Shown: in pieces, positions 23,459-35,848 of the stretch
Position numbering within the stretch: position 1 is the first letter of the stretch
Layout: every line of letters starts with the position of its first letter
The notes under the pieces: generated by a model
Seen by the model: only the letters and a program-made list of their open reading frames with translations
The model's database searches: none
What the model was told of the DNA's origin: nothing
NCBI GenBank assembly: GCA_018873245.2
Contig: JAEMBT020000001.1
Location: forward strand, 6,600,220 to 6,664,219
Length of the DNA: 64,000 nucleotides
Origin: Archegozetes longisetosus
Taxonomy: Eukaryota > Arthropoda > Arachnida > Sarcoptiformes > Trhypochthoniidae
Direction of reading: 5' to 3'
Translations under genes and position numbers: made by a program

Positions 23459-26400
23459 CTTTGGTCAACAAAAAGTTTGGTTTAGAAAAAAACTCATCAT
23501 TTCTAGAAATTTTCTTTGAATAAAGTTATCATGCAGTAAGATAGAGATAATTTTCAATATCTTTTCGGACTCAAGAGTTTGATTAAAATACTCCTATGTT
23601 TGGAAAGTTTAACTTTACAAAAGAACTTATGAAAAGTAATAAATTATTGTGAAAGATCTCCTATTTTTCAATTAAGAGATTTGTGGCTGAAGAAAGTATA
23701 AATTGTAAGTAAAGTTATAACGAGTTTGAACAAAATCTTACTATCTTTTGGACCCAGTCTCTTTCCGTTACGAGTCAATTTAATTCTTTGTGGTTCATGG
23801 CCTTGTGGTACATGTCTTGGTTGAGGTCCGACATTAAGATTCGATGTGGTAGTTTCTGGTATTTGAGTACTTGTCTCAAGAGGTTTAAAAGTTTGTTTAT
23901 TCGACGATCTGGTTGTCTGATTATTCCTAACAAGCTTATGTTTCTTTTTTGGTCTTCTAGTAGTCTTCAAATGAGTCCTAGTTCCAGGGCTAGTAGTAGT
24001 AGTAGGAGTAGTAGCTTCTGGACGTGTTGACCGCTTCTCAAAATTCCAGTTATTCTGATTGTGATCACCTTGTACTGAATGTTCATTAGCTGAAGGTTTA
24101 GACTTGAGCTTATTCACTTGTTTTAAACTGTAGGGATTTTCCTGAGAGTCTTCAAGAACAGGTAGTGGTCCACTCGGAGGTAAAATCTGGACTTTGTTGA
24201 TTTGAATTAGTGATGGCCCGTAGAAGGGCAGGTGTGGCTGCCAATGATTGTGTTCGGGTACTAAAATGCGAGGTAATGGACTTTTGGATAAGGAGCTCGG
24301 GCGTGGACTCGGGCCCGAAGCTCGAGGCGGATCTGAAGCTCGAGGTGGGTCTGAACTTCGAACCGACTCCTCATCTGAATCAGTTTTAGGTGAGTATACC
24401 ACTATATCTTCTAGTTCTTCATTAGGCCTGTGAATGACTCGTTGGACAACTCGGACTCGCTTTCGTCGATTCGATTGTGTCTGAGATTCACCTATAATTG
24501 AAATTTTGAGATTTTTTGTAAATAATTTGATAACTGGATAGTTTTGAGATAAAGAGTATTAAGTGGCAGCGATTGATAGCCAGCACTTAAGCCCACTTTG
24601 GTTAAAATTGTCTCTAACCATTAGTAGACATATCTTTAAATATAGGGATCGCTATAACTCTTCCGTCATCATTACGAGTGGCAACAAATCCTCGAAGCTC
24701 TAGATTTTGTGCCGCAACAGGTTTGGGATTGCTTTGTGAAGCGATAGCTATAGGAATAGGATCTTTCGGTTTATTTTGATTCTTAAAATGTTGCTGTTGC
24801 TGAAGTCGTTGATTTTGAAAGTGTGATGGTGCTGTCAAGCTCGACATAGTGTCCTGAATCACATCTAAATTCCTAAAGTTATCACTTCTAAGTCGCCTAA
24901 CTTTTTCTTCTTTTGGACTCATATCTTCTTTATCCATTACAATAACAGGAATGTACTGATTCTTAAGACTCTTCTCATTCTTATCGCTCTTTTCGATTTC
25001 GCTATCACTCAAATCCAATCTCAATCTCTTTCTAATCCTGGTCACTTTGACTCTCGGACGTCTGTCTGCTATCCTTTCAATAATAGCTGAATCTTTATCA
25101 TTATAATTGAAACTCGAGTACCTATTAATTGCATTAAAAATAAAATAAAATTCAATTTAAACATTCTCAGACAAAAGTATTTCTTATAGTATTTTGTAAT
25201 TTTCAAATTTGTTAAAATTCTCTAAATTAGTTTTGCATTAATTACAATTGTATTTTTAGATTTGAGTGATCCATTAAAATATATCTTAAAATTGATGAAA
25301 AAATTTTGTTTCTAAAAAATATGATAGATTATAAGAGTATTTTAAATAACAGATTGAACACTACTGTAGCATAAAATATTGGTTAGTCAATAAGTTGTCG
25401 ACCTTTTATGTATCAATTATGCAGCGAATCAATTATAAGCCGAGAACTTATTTACTGATTTGATACATCATTAACAGTCAATTATCATCATTCTATCTAA
25501 CATTAATAATTGAAATGAAAACTGAAATACTTATTAAACTGATTCCTCTGCGGTAAGGCAAAAGTGCCTCCGGGACCATCATGTATATGAATGCCTCCAT
25601 TTTCATCAACAACCGAAGCGACAGCCTCATCATAACTGGGCTGTTGTGGATCTACTTCTATATTAACTTTATTTCCGTGAATATCCTTAACTTTCTCACT
25701 GTTTTGATCCATTATTGACTCAAGTCCTATACCATCAGCACTTCTACCAATTATGCCGCCCACGAGATCATTACTTATCGATCTCTGAAGATCTAATTCC
25801 TGTTGATTATTATAAATATTACTCGTATTTTGTTGTCTATCATTTTCATCATCACTATAACTATAATTATCTGCTGAGGCAATGGTCGAGTTGTTATCGC
25901 TCTCGTTCTCATTGGAAACTATATAATCATCATCTTTGGTGTATTTCTCTTCATTTTTATCATAGAGTACATCGACATCTTCATCAATGCTATGGTCCAT
26001 ATTTGAATGAAAACCTTTTGCATAATATTAAAGTAAAAATAACTAAAAATTATCAGACAATAAAATTATGCATAACGTGGGTTTTAATTATTTAGTTCAT
26101 TAACATTATAGTAATTATCATAAGGCGCTCGTTTAACAAGTGGTTAAATATAGCCTCAATGGTCGGAAAGCCTTTAATGCATATGATTTAGATATTAAAA
26201 GTTATTTCCTTAAAATATACACTCAATTGACAGTGAATTTTCACTTGATTTAAATTTCAATTATTTATGTTGACCGCTAAGCGATTAGCTAGTCTTGAAA
26301 TTAAGAGGATTTAATAGTTATGTTGCTTATTATAATTAACAGTTATGCTTTAATGTTCTGTCAACTTAAATATAATTTTTTTAAAAATTTATTTCTCAGA

Positions 26401-28059
26401 GTTACTAAATTTAACCCTTAATCTACGAAAACGAAATCTTCAATCATTTTGATGCATAAAAGTTGTGAAAACCGATGGCGAACTATATAATTTGTATTAT
26501 GTTCAATTAATTTATTTCTTCTATACCCTAAAACAACAATAAATCTAAATGCTCTGAAAGCTGTTTTGAACTTATTTTATACCTACGGCTGATATATTTG
26601 TTTATCACGAAAATAACATCTATTACTAATCACTCTGTCATTGATCATCTCAATTGAATATAAGTTTTAAATTATAAGACTTACTCACTTCGTGTTTTAA
26701 TAAGAGAAAAAAGTTAATTCACTTATGCCCTAAATTGTTGAGACACTAGTTGTGCAATTATTCAGTTATTCCTAGAGCTTAATAGGAGTCGAATTAAATG
26801 CCACTTAAAAAAGTAATATTTTCAGACATTGAGAACACGATAAGCTTTTATTTGATTTCTAGCAGCCAAATGAACCTAGTCATGCAAATCGTACTGGACT
26901 TAATAAACTATTTACGAGAAACAACAAATTGGATTTAGATCATTTTTAGCATGACTTCTACTCTATTTACCACTTGATGGGTCCAACAGGACCTTAACAG
27001 TTGGGTTATATTTAAAACATTTTTCTTGTTCAAGTCTGTCAACAGTTTGTTGTTTAGCTTTATGTCAATAGATTGCCTTCAGGTCATAAGTTGACAACTG
27101 GTTGTAAGTCTTGTTAGGATCATCAAATTTTGATTACAGTAATACCTTGATACAGTGAACTTACTTACCTGGACCCAACAAATACTATTGAACTAATAAT
27201 TACCTGCTTTATAGTGAAGCTTTGTCATAGTGAATGTGAATTGTGGATCTCCAGCGATTCACTGTACCGAGGTATTACTGTACTACTAATAATTCACTTA
27301 AGAGATAATCTGATCACTAAGATAGGGGTAATAATTCTTTTAAATATGAAAATTATTGAATTTTATTTTAATAGATACTAAAACGTTTTAACTTCAATTC
27401 TATTACTTAATAAGTATTTTATTTGTCCTAATCCTGAATCTTTCAAGCATTAAAGGCTAAAATGTCTTCTAATCTACAGGCATTAAACTTTATAACTTAT
27501 TTTTGACATTAAGCTTAATAAGATTTGTGGCATTTTTCTTCAAAAATTATTCGCTTGAATAAGATTTTTATATAATTGTGCCTAAAACTAGACCAAAAAC
27601 AATAGTTTGTATTAATCATTTGAAAAACTATTTCATTTTCTTATTCAATTGTCAAACATGTGAAGAGAATTTCTGAAAATTCTTTCAAATAGAGGACATT
27701 ATTTGATTGAGAAAAACCATAAGCTTATAGAACGATTGAGTGAATCAGATTATAGTTCTGTTTCTTTACAATCATTAAGAGAACAATACGGTAAAACAAT
27801 CATTTTTTCAAAACTAGATTTTATGAATTATGTAATCACATTGTATTCTTCTGAACAGTATTTCAAGTTATTTTTTTTATATATTTTTAAGGTCTATAAT
27901 AAATGTTTTAAGAGTTGCAGTTTGTTTAACTTCGAAGGTATTATTAATTCAATAAACATTATTTAGGAATGAAAAACGTTTAAGTTAAGCATAACTTGTA
28001 TCTAAACTTTACGGTTCATTGCGTTTAATATCTGTTAAACATGTGAAGCATGTGAGGCA

Positions 28060-28100
<41 letters not shown>

Positions 28101-31100
28101 AGGAAAGAAATTTTCTACGCTTAAGACTTAAAATTGTTAAGCCTCAACCTTTTTTGGTATAGCAGTTAATCCATTGTTAGATTTTCTGCTCAACGGAGAG
28201 AAAGAGTCGCAAATTGAGGTCAAGTTTATGTGATTTTAGTAGTAAAAGATGAGTTGAATTGAATTATAAGATAGAGACATACCATCTTTATCTTCATTAT
28301 TATAGTTATCGTTGTTATCCGCATCATTAGCACATTCAACGTTTCGCGGCCAATCACAGGTCTGTAACTCCGATGAGAAGTACAGACCACCAGTACAGGC
28401 CTCGTGTAGAGCATCGCCGAATACGCACACGTAATATTTAGAGCAGTCTTTGTTGTCCGGATAATAACCGAATTGTTCCGGACATTTGAATATGGCATAT
28501 ATGGAGTTTTTATTGTTAGTATTGGTGTCTATGGCTGTTGTCACGTGATATTTATTGGTGGGTTCAGTGACATTATCGATGCAATTGACTAGAAATAAAT
28601 TAGAAGAAAGTTTTATTATTTTTGTATACATCTAAATATGTTAAACATTTTTATGATTGAAGTCCAATTTTAAAACTAACTTAAACTCAATGATTGGGTG
28701 CAAGCTTAGTATGAAAATAGCTTTGTATATTTAAGTGGACTGAAAAACTCGATCAATCTTTGGATTAAGTGTTAGAAAATAAGTTTTGCGTTTTTTATAC
28801 TTCATGCGTGAAAACTTTTCATTTCGTTTAGAGTGAAATTTTTCTTAAAGTTTATTCAATAAACATTTTACGCGATTATGACTTGGTTTCCAGTAAACTT
28901 TATTTATTTAAAGCTTATTGAAAACTAACTTTTTCAATAAAGAATTTCTATATTGGAAGAAGCAAACAAATTACTTATGAAACACTTGTTAACTCGGCTT
29001 AAGAAATAGCCAAAAGAGGAGTAAAAAACGTAATATTAAAATGAATTAGTGTTTGCTTTGAGCCAATTTCGGATTTTGACATGACATCTGAATAGTTATA
29101 ATAAGCTCGTAGAGCACTATAACAATCTTATAGTGATTGTATGAAAATAAACTTTTCTATCGCTTAGAGCGTAACACAAAGCGTGACTTTGCATGCGATA
29201 AGACCTTTTGAGCCACTATTTCGGCATAATTTGACTGTTTGATCAAAAAATTGTTTACAAGATTCTCACTGAAGATGCTTATTATCTAAGAATTTAATTT
29301 TGAATATTTTCCGAAAGGTTTAATTTTTAGTTATACTCATAATGATTACCCCTTTTTATAAGCGATTATTATCATAAATATTATTTAGATGACAGCGATT
29401 TCTTTTAAGTTTGTATTTTTTGATACGCAGATCCAGGAAATGACACATAATTTTCAGGATTATTCACAAGCAATCAAAATTACATCTTCTGTTTGAACTG
29501 TAACGAGTCTTTTAATAGCTTAATCAGTTTGGCTCACGTCAAGTGTTTCTCTAGAAACGTTTCAATAGATATCGATCTAATAACAAAAAATCTTATTCAT
29601 AACTAATAGCGTTTCCAAAAAGTTTTAGTTTTTCAAAAGGATCTAATTTTTTATCATAATTATTGAGTCTTCAAGTGGTTTAAGATTAGCTCAAGTTTCC
29701 GATTGATACAATTTTGATGAAAACATGTTTTTAAAATAAGGATTTCATATATTTTATATTGTGTTGCATATCAACTTATATTAAATCTTATATATTACGA
29801 GGTCAGCGATGCGAGACCTTAAACAATATATCAGTTTGTGATCTGGATTTTCGTTTTTCTCATTCAAAGGTTTGAACAATTTCATGCGACATAAGACTAT
29901 AATCTCAATATTGATAGCTTTCAATATAACAGAAATTCTCAGATACTCGATTCGATTATAAGTGGAGATAGAGATGAGATAAAGCGGTTTAAGTTTGAAA
30001 CAATAAGAAAAGTTATCCTTCAGAACCAATTCCCGAAACTAATTTTTCAAAACCCTTTCGATAAGATCTTTAAGTGTTTGACTTAAGCGATCAAATATTA
30101 TGGATCGGAGCGAAAAACTAATTAAACTTAACTTTTGAGACAAGAAAAATACATTAAACTATATTTTTATTCTTTGGGTTCAAGTTTTAATGCAAATTAA
30201 GATAAATGTGTTGATTATTCGTCACTGAAGTGTAACAAAAAATTGGTTCCCTTTTGATAACTTCCTCTAAAATTTGTTACAAATTTGAAGTATTTTTCGA
30301 TCAGAGAAAATAGATTAGAATAATTGAAAATTTAGGTCTAAAATAATGTAAAGTTTGCATCAGGGATATTATGAATTAGTACAAAATAGTGCTCTGATTT
30401 GTGAACGAATTAGAGTCTTATTAAAATCTCATCCATTTATTTGTTAAGAATCGGAAGGATTTTGATTGCGGACACAATTAGGAATAGAAAAATTGGAAAC
30501 TTCGTGACCATAAATCTAGCAAATTATTCAATTCCTGTAGAAAACTTAAAGCCTCACGAATCAAATTGCATGACAACTAATCAAATCTATAGAAACAAAA
30601 GTTAACAACCGGCGAATATTTACTCTTAAAAGCTTAACGAAATTTAAACTAATTATTTGCGAACTTTCATACTATCTCGGAATTAGTTGAGAAAATCTAT
30701 TCACTTAAATTGGATCAAGAGATTGATGAGTTTATCCATGATTTTCATACTTGTGAGAGATACAAGTGATGAACCACTAAACAATTTTGTCTAAAAATAC
30801 TAGAGTCATGTTAAAATGTGTTAATTTGAAAGTAAATAAGATTAGAAATTCAATCTTAAACTTAAAAAATATAGATTTTATAAAACCACTAACACAAAGC
30901 TATTAATAATCTGATGTATTTAAGAGATAAGCTTCTGTACTAAAAAATTCTTTTTAAAGACCATAACAAGTGTCAGACGCGTTGGTATCACATCTGAGAA
31001 GTGGGACATGAACGCAATACCATCACCTTTTTCTACAACTGAGTCAGAAAACTATTTGGCAGATGTAGGCAGTATAGAAATTAGAAATAAAAAGTTTTTT

Positions 31101-34100
31101 TCGAACTTATATATATTCTATAATTCCCACATAGGGTTTAACATTAATCTGTTTACTATTTACTCAATACTGGGTCTGCGTAATAAGCCTTCATATGATT
31201 GAATCGCTTTCCAAACAAAGAATATTTTTTTGCTCAAAAACGTCTGATTAATTGTTTTAATTGTTCTTTCAACTTTTTTCTTAATGCTAATGCTCTGAAT
31301 CAACACTTCGCCACTGCTTCAATACTGAAGGAATTCAGATCATACATTTTAGTTCACTATAAGCAATATTGAGCTAAATTTGATTTAAGAAATTATTTTT
31401 CCAAATTGAATTTTCTAAACTTTCGAACTAGTAAAATTATTTATAATGATTATAATCTTATTAAATAACGGAAAATACTTGGTGGCAATTTAAAAACTTT
31501 TAATTACTCAAAGTATTGCTGTAAGGATATGAAGACGCTATAGGTTATAAATAATATTGAGTTTAAAGTGAAAGTTACTCTTCAATTAAGTAAACATATC
31601 TTAAAGATCTTGAAAACTTTATGAGCGTTTCTTAACTTTAAAACCATTTCCTAGCTTCTAATCTGAAACTGTTTCAACACCAGAAAAGCCTACAGGTTAG
31701 AACTAAATTCGGATTTAGATTAAAGTAAGAGTATTTATAACTAAACATATGAAAAGTAGAAAGTGGTTACATATGAGTAATGAAAAATAGCTAAACTAGT
31801 GCTGTATCTCACAACAAAAACAGTGAATATCACTGCTGACACGCCCAATCAATTTTAGGTCATCGGATGATTATATTGCGGCTCAGATAAACATTTTATT
31901 ACTATTTCACTCATATGAATCACGAGTAGAGTTGGCGATCAATTCTCATTATTCTTATTATTGTTATTCCTCCTCTTAGTTTTTATTTCTCAATTCTTTC
32001 TGAGCGTGTCTTTATTCAGACCAATACGTGACGAGATGTTCACGAATCCTAAATTTATAGCCCTTTAACTCAGAGCTCAGAAGCAAAAAAGTTTTTCCGT
32101 TTAGTCAATTCATAGCATGAAATGTGTATGAGATTTGATTTCACGCTTGTATCGACTGATTAATTGTTTACTGGATCATTTTGCGTTACTTCAAATTTAT
32201 TTTTCACTCTTGTTTATCAGACCTTCTGATTAATTCAATCAATCACGAGAGGTCTCAACAATTTTTCAATACTTAATATGTTTCGAAAAGTTTTCGTTAT
32301 AAAAGCAAATAACGAATAAGTCGGAAATTGAGTTAAGCGATAGTTTGATCTTTTGAATTAATTAGATTAGAGATTGATAAGTAGGAGGTTTAGGGTTTTA
32401 GATCAATATATAAGATGAAAAAATAGGAATTTTTTAGCTGATAGATAGTTGTATTAAAATTATTTGCGAACATTAACTTAGGCTTCAACCCAAATAATTT
32501 GTCGATTCTTTAACAATAAGAAAAACTACGCCCAAAATCTACACAAGAAAATATTATTTTCAATATAATAAATGAACAATCAATTGCTTGATTCATAGTT
32601 TTGAAATTTTGATGGATTTTACTTTTTCAATAAATCCAAGAAAATGAATCTTATTTCAGTTAAAATAATAATTTTTAGCCTTAAGTATAAATTTTGATTC
32701 AATTATAAAAATGTTTTTACTTTTCCGCAATTATAATATACTATAAGAATTGAATTTGTGAAGAAAGAAAGTTTAGATTTGCTTTATTCAAACGATTGCA
32801 TGTAAAATATGATTAAACAAAATAATGATTCAAGAAAATAATGGCTTTCAGCACGAACGCGATCAAAGCATTATCAAAATTTAAAGATGCTCTCAGTCCT
32901 ATTTTGTCTTTACTTATTGACCACACCTTAAGGAAACTGACGCAAAACTTTATATCTTCACTGGTCACAAATTGGATTATATTTCTATTGATAAATTGTA
33001 CCTATCCAATATAAGATTAATTTAGTTTTAAAGCAAAAAGTTACCTGGTTTTTACATTTATTGCACATTTTATTGAAATTTTCTAATAATCTAAGTGTTT
33101 CTGGCTGAACATGCTTAGAAAATAAATTTAGTTTTCGTATCAGATTTTCAATAAGCTCAGTCAATTTCCGACTCGATCATCAAATATTTCACGCATCAAT
33201 GACTTGACTAAATTGAGGTCACGATTGATATAAAAAATTTTCTATACTGTCAAAAGATCAATGCAAGTCATGTTTCGCTGAGATCCTGAACTTTTTGTAT
33301 AGATATTTAAAATTGAGTATTGAATCGAATAATTAGAAAATAAAGCTATTGAAGTCTAGAAATGATTTTCATAGGATTTATGGAATTTATAATGGCTTAT
33401 GATGTAATCTTCTAGATTTTCAAATGTATTTTTCCTCTATTTTTCAGAAAATTATCAAGCTTATTATGAAAAATAGATATAATTAATTGCAAATAAGTTT
33501 TTTCGTTATAAAAATTAAGCTAATAATGAACTAACTCTAGAATTTAATGAATTGAAAATTTTTTATACAAATAAATTTAAAGGATATAAAATTGTACTTT
33601 ATATCTCTATATAAATGATTCATAGCAAATAGTTTACGATTCAGTAAAAAGTTAAGCAATAAAAATATTAATTGTAAACTTTGATCAACAAAAAATTGAA
33701 CGAATCACTTAACGTGAACGTTTAATAAAGTTTTCAGTTAAATATAGTACTGAATGAAGTAAGTATTAAAATACTAATAGATTTGAAATTTATTTTTCAC
33801 AGATATAGTTCAAAGACATTTATTTGTTTAGAAAGTGTTTAAATATATTATTAATTAAATTCTCTACAATTATGTTGCAAATTATTTTTGAAGCAGATGT
33901 AAAATAGTTTGCAAGGTCTAATATTAGAATGACTTGCTTTCTATAGACTTATGAATAGATTTGAAGAGTTCGTCAGTCGATAGAAGTATAACATGAGACA
34001 ACGTGTCATTTATTTATTCAATCATGTAATATATGATTTCATATAACTACAAAAACAGGAAATAATACCAAACTTTTCCGAGAGCTGAAACTTTTCATTT

Positions 34101-35848
34101 CGAGTCTAGTCTTAACTGATAATCAAAATTAAAATTGAGAAAAAGAAATTTCAATTAATTTATTTCTATTGTGAATAACCATATGATTAAAGGGTTCAGT
34201 TTTGAAATTACAGCAAACTTTGTGGTAACAAAAGAAAAATATATGAAATACTCGTAGAAAATACAACAAATATATGAAAGTGAGAAACCATTAGACAAAA
34301 GTCAACCTTATTTTAAGCTAGTTTAGTTTTCTAGCCCTTAAAACTGTTTCAGATAATGACTAAGTAGAAAAAAAGTCAAAATCAAAAGTGAAGCTTCCCT
34401 TCAATTGAGTTCTTTTTTACAATAAATGAACATCTTCTTAGACTTAAAGCACAATAAATTCATAGAAATAAATGTGTAAAAAATTATAGTAAACTTTCTC
34501 TTATGACCTAAAATTTGAATAGAGACTAAGATTAATGACTAAAAAGTGAGATTTTGAAAGACACTATTATATATTTGAAAAAAATATTTGAAAAAATATT
34601 TGAAAAAATATTTGGAAACATATTTTGGAAACTTTAATGGAACCTCAATTGAGTTGCAACAAATCTCTAAGCTATGAAACATTTCGCCCAAATATCCAAT
34701 TAATTATGCATTCAATCTTGCTTCAAAAGTTTAATATCATTTCGAAAATAAGCAAACGATTAAAATGAAGTAAATTTTGCTTATAAGAGATAATGATTTA
34801 CTCCTGAAGAGAAAAAATTGTTCCAAAATAGTTAATGTTTTTTAGTTCAAGGCTTCGACAAATTGAGTCATATGTCACATTATAGGGTAGGCTAGGTTAG
34901 GTATTTAGTAGAGAAACAATTGCAAGCTTTAGAGATATAAGCAGTAAAATAGTGATTTAATTGATGTCTAAGTTGTTATTTTTTCATCAAAAGCTAAGCA
35001 ATAAATGCACCCTCTTGATAGCTATCATATGAATTCCTCTTTTAAACCTTAATCTAGATTTTTAGTCCATGGACTTCAAGCTGACTGAAAATCTTAGCAC
35101 TAAACTTCTTTAAAAGCTCGCAAAAAGTCATATAATTTTGAAGTTATATAATAAAAGGCTTTTAAAAGCATATTATGATACAGAAAATGATTGATGATCG
35201 AGGAGAAACTATCAGATAAATGGCTTTTCACTGTCAAAGTCTAAACAATTGGTTACATAACAAAATATTTAATGCTATCTTTTATTTTAGCCTAACATAT
35301 CCTTTTCTTAGTTCCTTTAATTCCGTATATGAGAGTAAAGGCTTACGAAACTAAGTATGATTAACTACTACATTAATGATAACAATAACTAATTATAAGT
35401 TTTTCTAACAATGTTTTATTAAATAATTACTTGTTGTGAAGGCATAGGAAAATAGTTAGCTAGTAGTCAGTTCCTATTATTATTTCGTGATTATGAGTAA
35501 CAACACTTTGAAGTTGATAACAATTGCAAGCAATGAATAAATTATAAGATCTATTATATTCATAAATGGCTACAACTATTAATATTGAAGCCGATAATCA
35601 AAAATTTCATAACAAAAATACTTTTTTCACGTAAAAGGATAAAGTTATGAAATTTTTCGTTCGAGCTTACATTCAATGGCTTCACTCAATAATAAAACTC
35701 AGTGATAGATAAAAGTTATTACAAAAAATAAATTGAAATTTTTAGTCAAAAACTTACCGAAAGAATGACTGAATAAAATTAAAAATAATAAACTTATAAT
35801 AAGATAGCACTTATTAGTAGTTAACTTGAATTTAACTCTTGTCGGCAT
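21254..35848 (-). CDS. Cda5: Chitin deacetylase 5-like secreted protein (isoform A)
   Basis: Eight exons join with consistent phase: 35848-35758, 28588-28283, 26014-25531, 25121-24619, 24491-23742, 23458-22810, 22395-22103 and 21738-21254 (3561 nt, 1186 residues). The order is signal peptide, one chitin-binding peritrophin-A domain with six Cys, a linker of about 700 residues rich in Ser/Thr/Asn/Pro, then a polysaccharide deacetylase domain. Deacetylase motifs seen are ITFDDSVN (metal-binding Asp), HEMASHSITHS (two His of the metal site), RGMRAPFLQ and GLYYHSAWF. The tail has Cys-rich DRPPPCNNPTVCN and CQPCP. The enzyme class removes acetyl groups from extracellular chitin. FPGVWEVGMVMWQDLRGGRC and the layout are those of arthropod group III CDA5. 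Other upstream first exons are listed separately. All introns are GT-AG; intron 1 is 7.2 kb. Confidence 0.82.
23742..26014 (-). CDS. Cda5: Cda5 exons 3-5: low-complexity linker
   Basis: Exons 26014-25531 (acidic, Asp/Asn/Ser rich), 25121-24619 (basic RIRKRLRLDL start, Gln run RLQQQQHF) and 24491-23742 (RRKRVRV, then Ser/Pro and Thr-rich stretches). Flanking acceptors and donors keep phase 1, 2, 1, 1. No folded domain recognised; a disordered spacer between chitin-binding and catalytic domains is expected in this family. Confidence 0.75.
27137..27280. mobile_element. pogo/Tigger-like MITE
   Basis: The termini CAGTAATACC and GGTATTACTG are inverted repeats flanked by TA (27135-27136, 27281-27282). 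Subterminal TACAGTGAA / TTCACTGTA also pair. The element is 144 bp, non-coding, and lies in intron 2 of Cda5. Confidence 0.75.
28062..28098. repeat. (GA)n microsatellite
   Basis: About 18 GA units in intron 2 of Cda5, preceded by a CATGTGA(A/G)G imperfect repeat. Confidence 0.95.
28283..28588 (-). CDS. Cda5: Cda5 exon 2: chitin-binding domain
   Basis: Acceptor TTTCTAG| at 28589, donor G|GTATGT after 28283. It encodes KCPEQFGYYPDN, then Cys at SKYYVC, EACTGG and TCDWPRNVEC, the six-Cys peritrophin-A (ChtBD2) pattern. An acidic Asn/Asp run follows. It begins with two bases of a Val codon whose first base (G) comes from whichever first exon is used. Confidence 0.85.
28589..35757. other. Cda5 intron 1, no other gene seen
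   Basis: A+T-rich sequence without supportable coding frames. It includes a short tandem ATATTTGAAAAA run at 34568-34620 and a degenerate GGTAGGCTAGGTTAGG patch near 34885. Confidence 0.5.
35758..35848 (-). CDS. Cda5: Cda5 first exon A (signal peptide)
   Basis: ATG at 35848 encodes MPTRVKFKLTTNK followed by a hydrophobic core (CYLIISLLFLILF), then G|GTAAGT at 35757. Phase 1 matches exon 2. It is the first coding exon nearest to exon 2. Confidence 0.65.

Noticed and set aside
28226-28498. Second minus-strand frame across the chitin-binding exon
   Set aside because: It lies out of frame with the six-Cys domain and has no domain of its own.
34880-34905. GGTAGGCTAGGTTAGG
   Set aside because: Only about two degenerate units in A+T-rich intron; too short to call an interstitial telomeric site.
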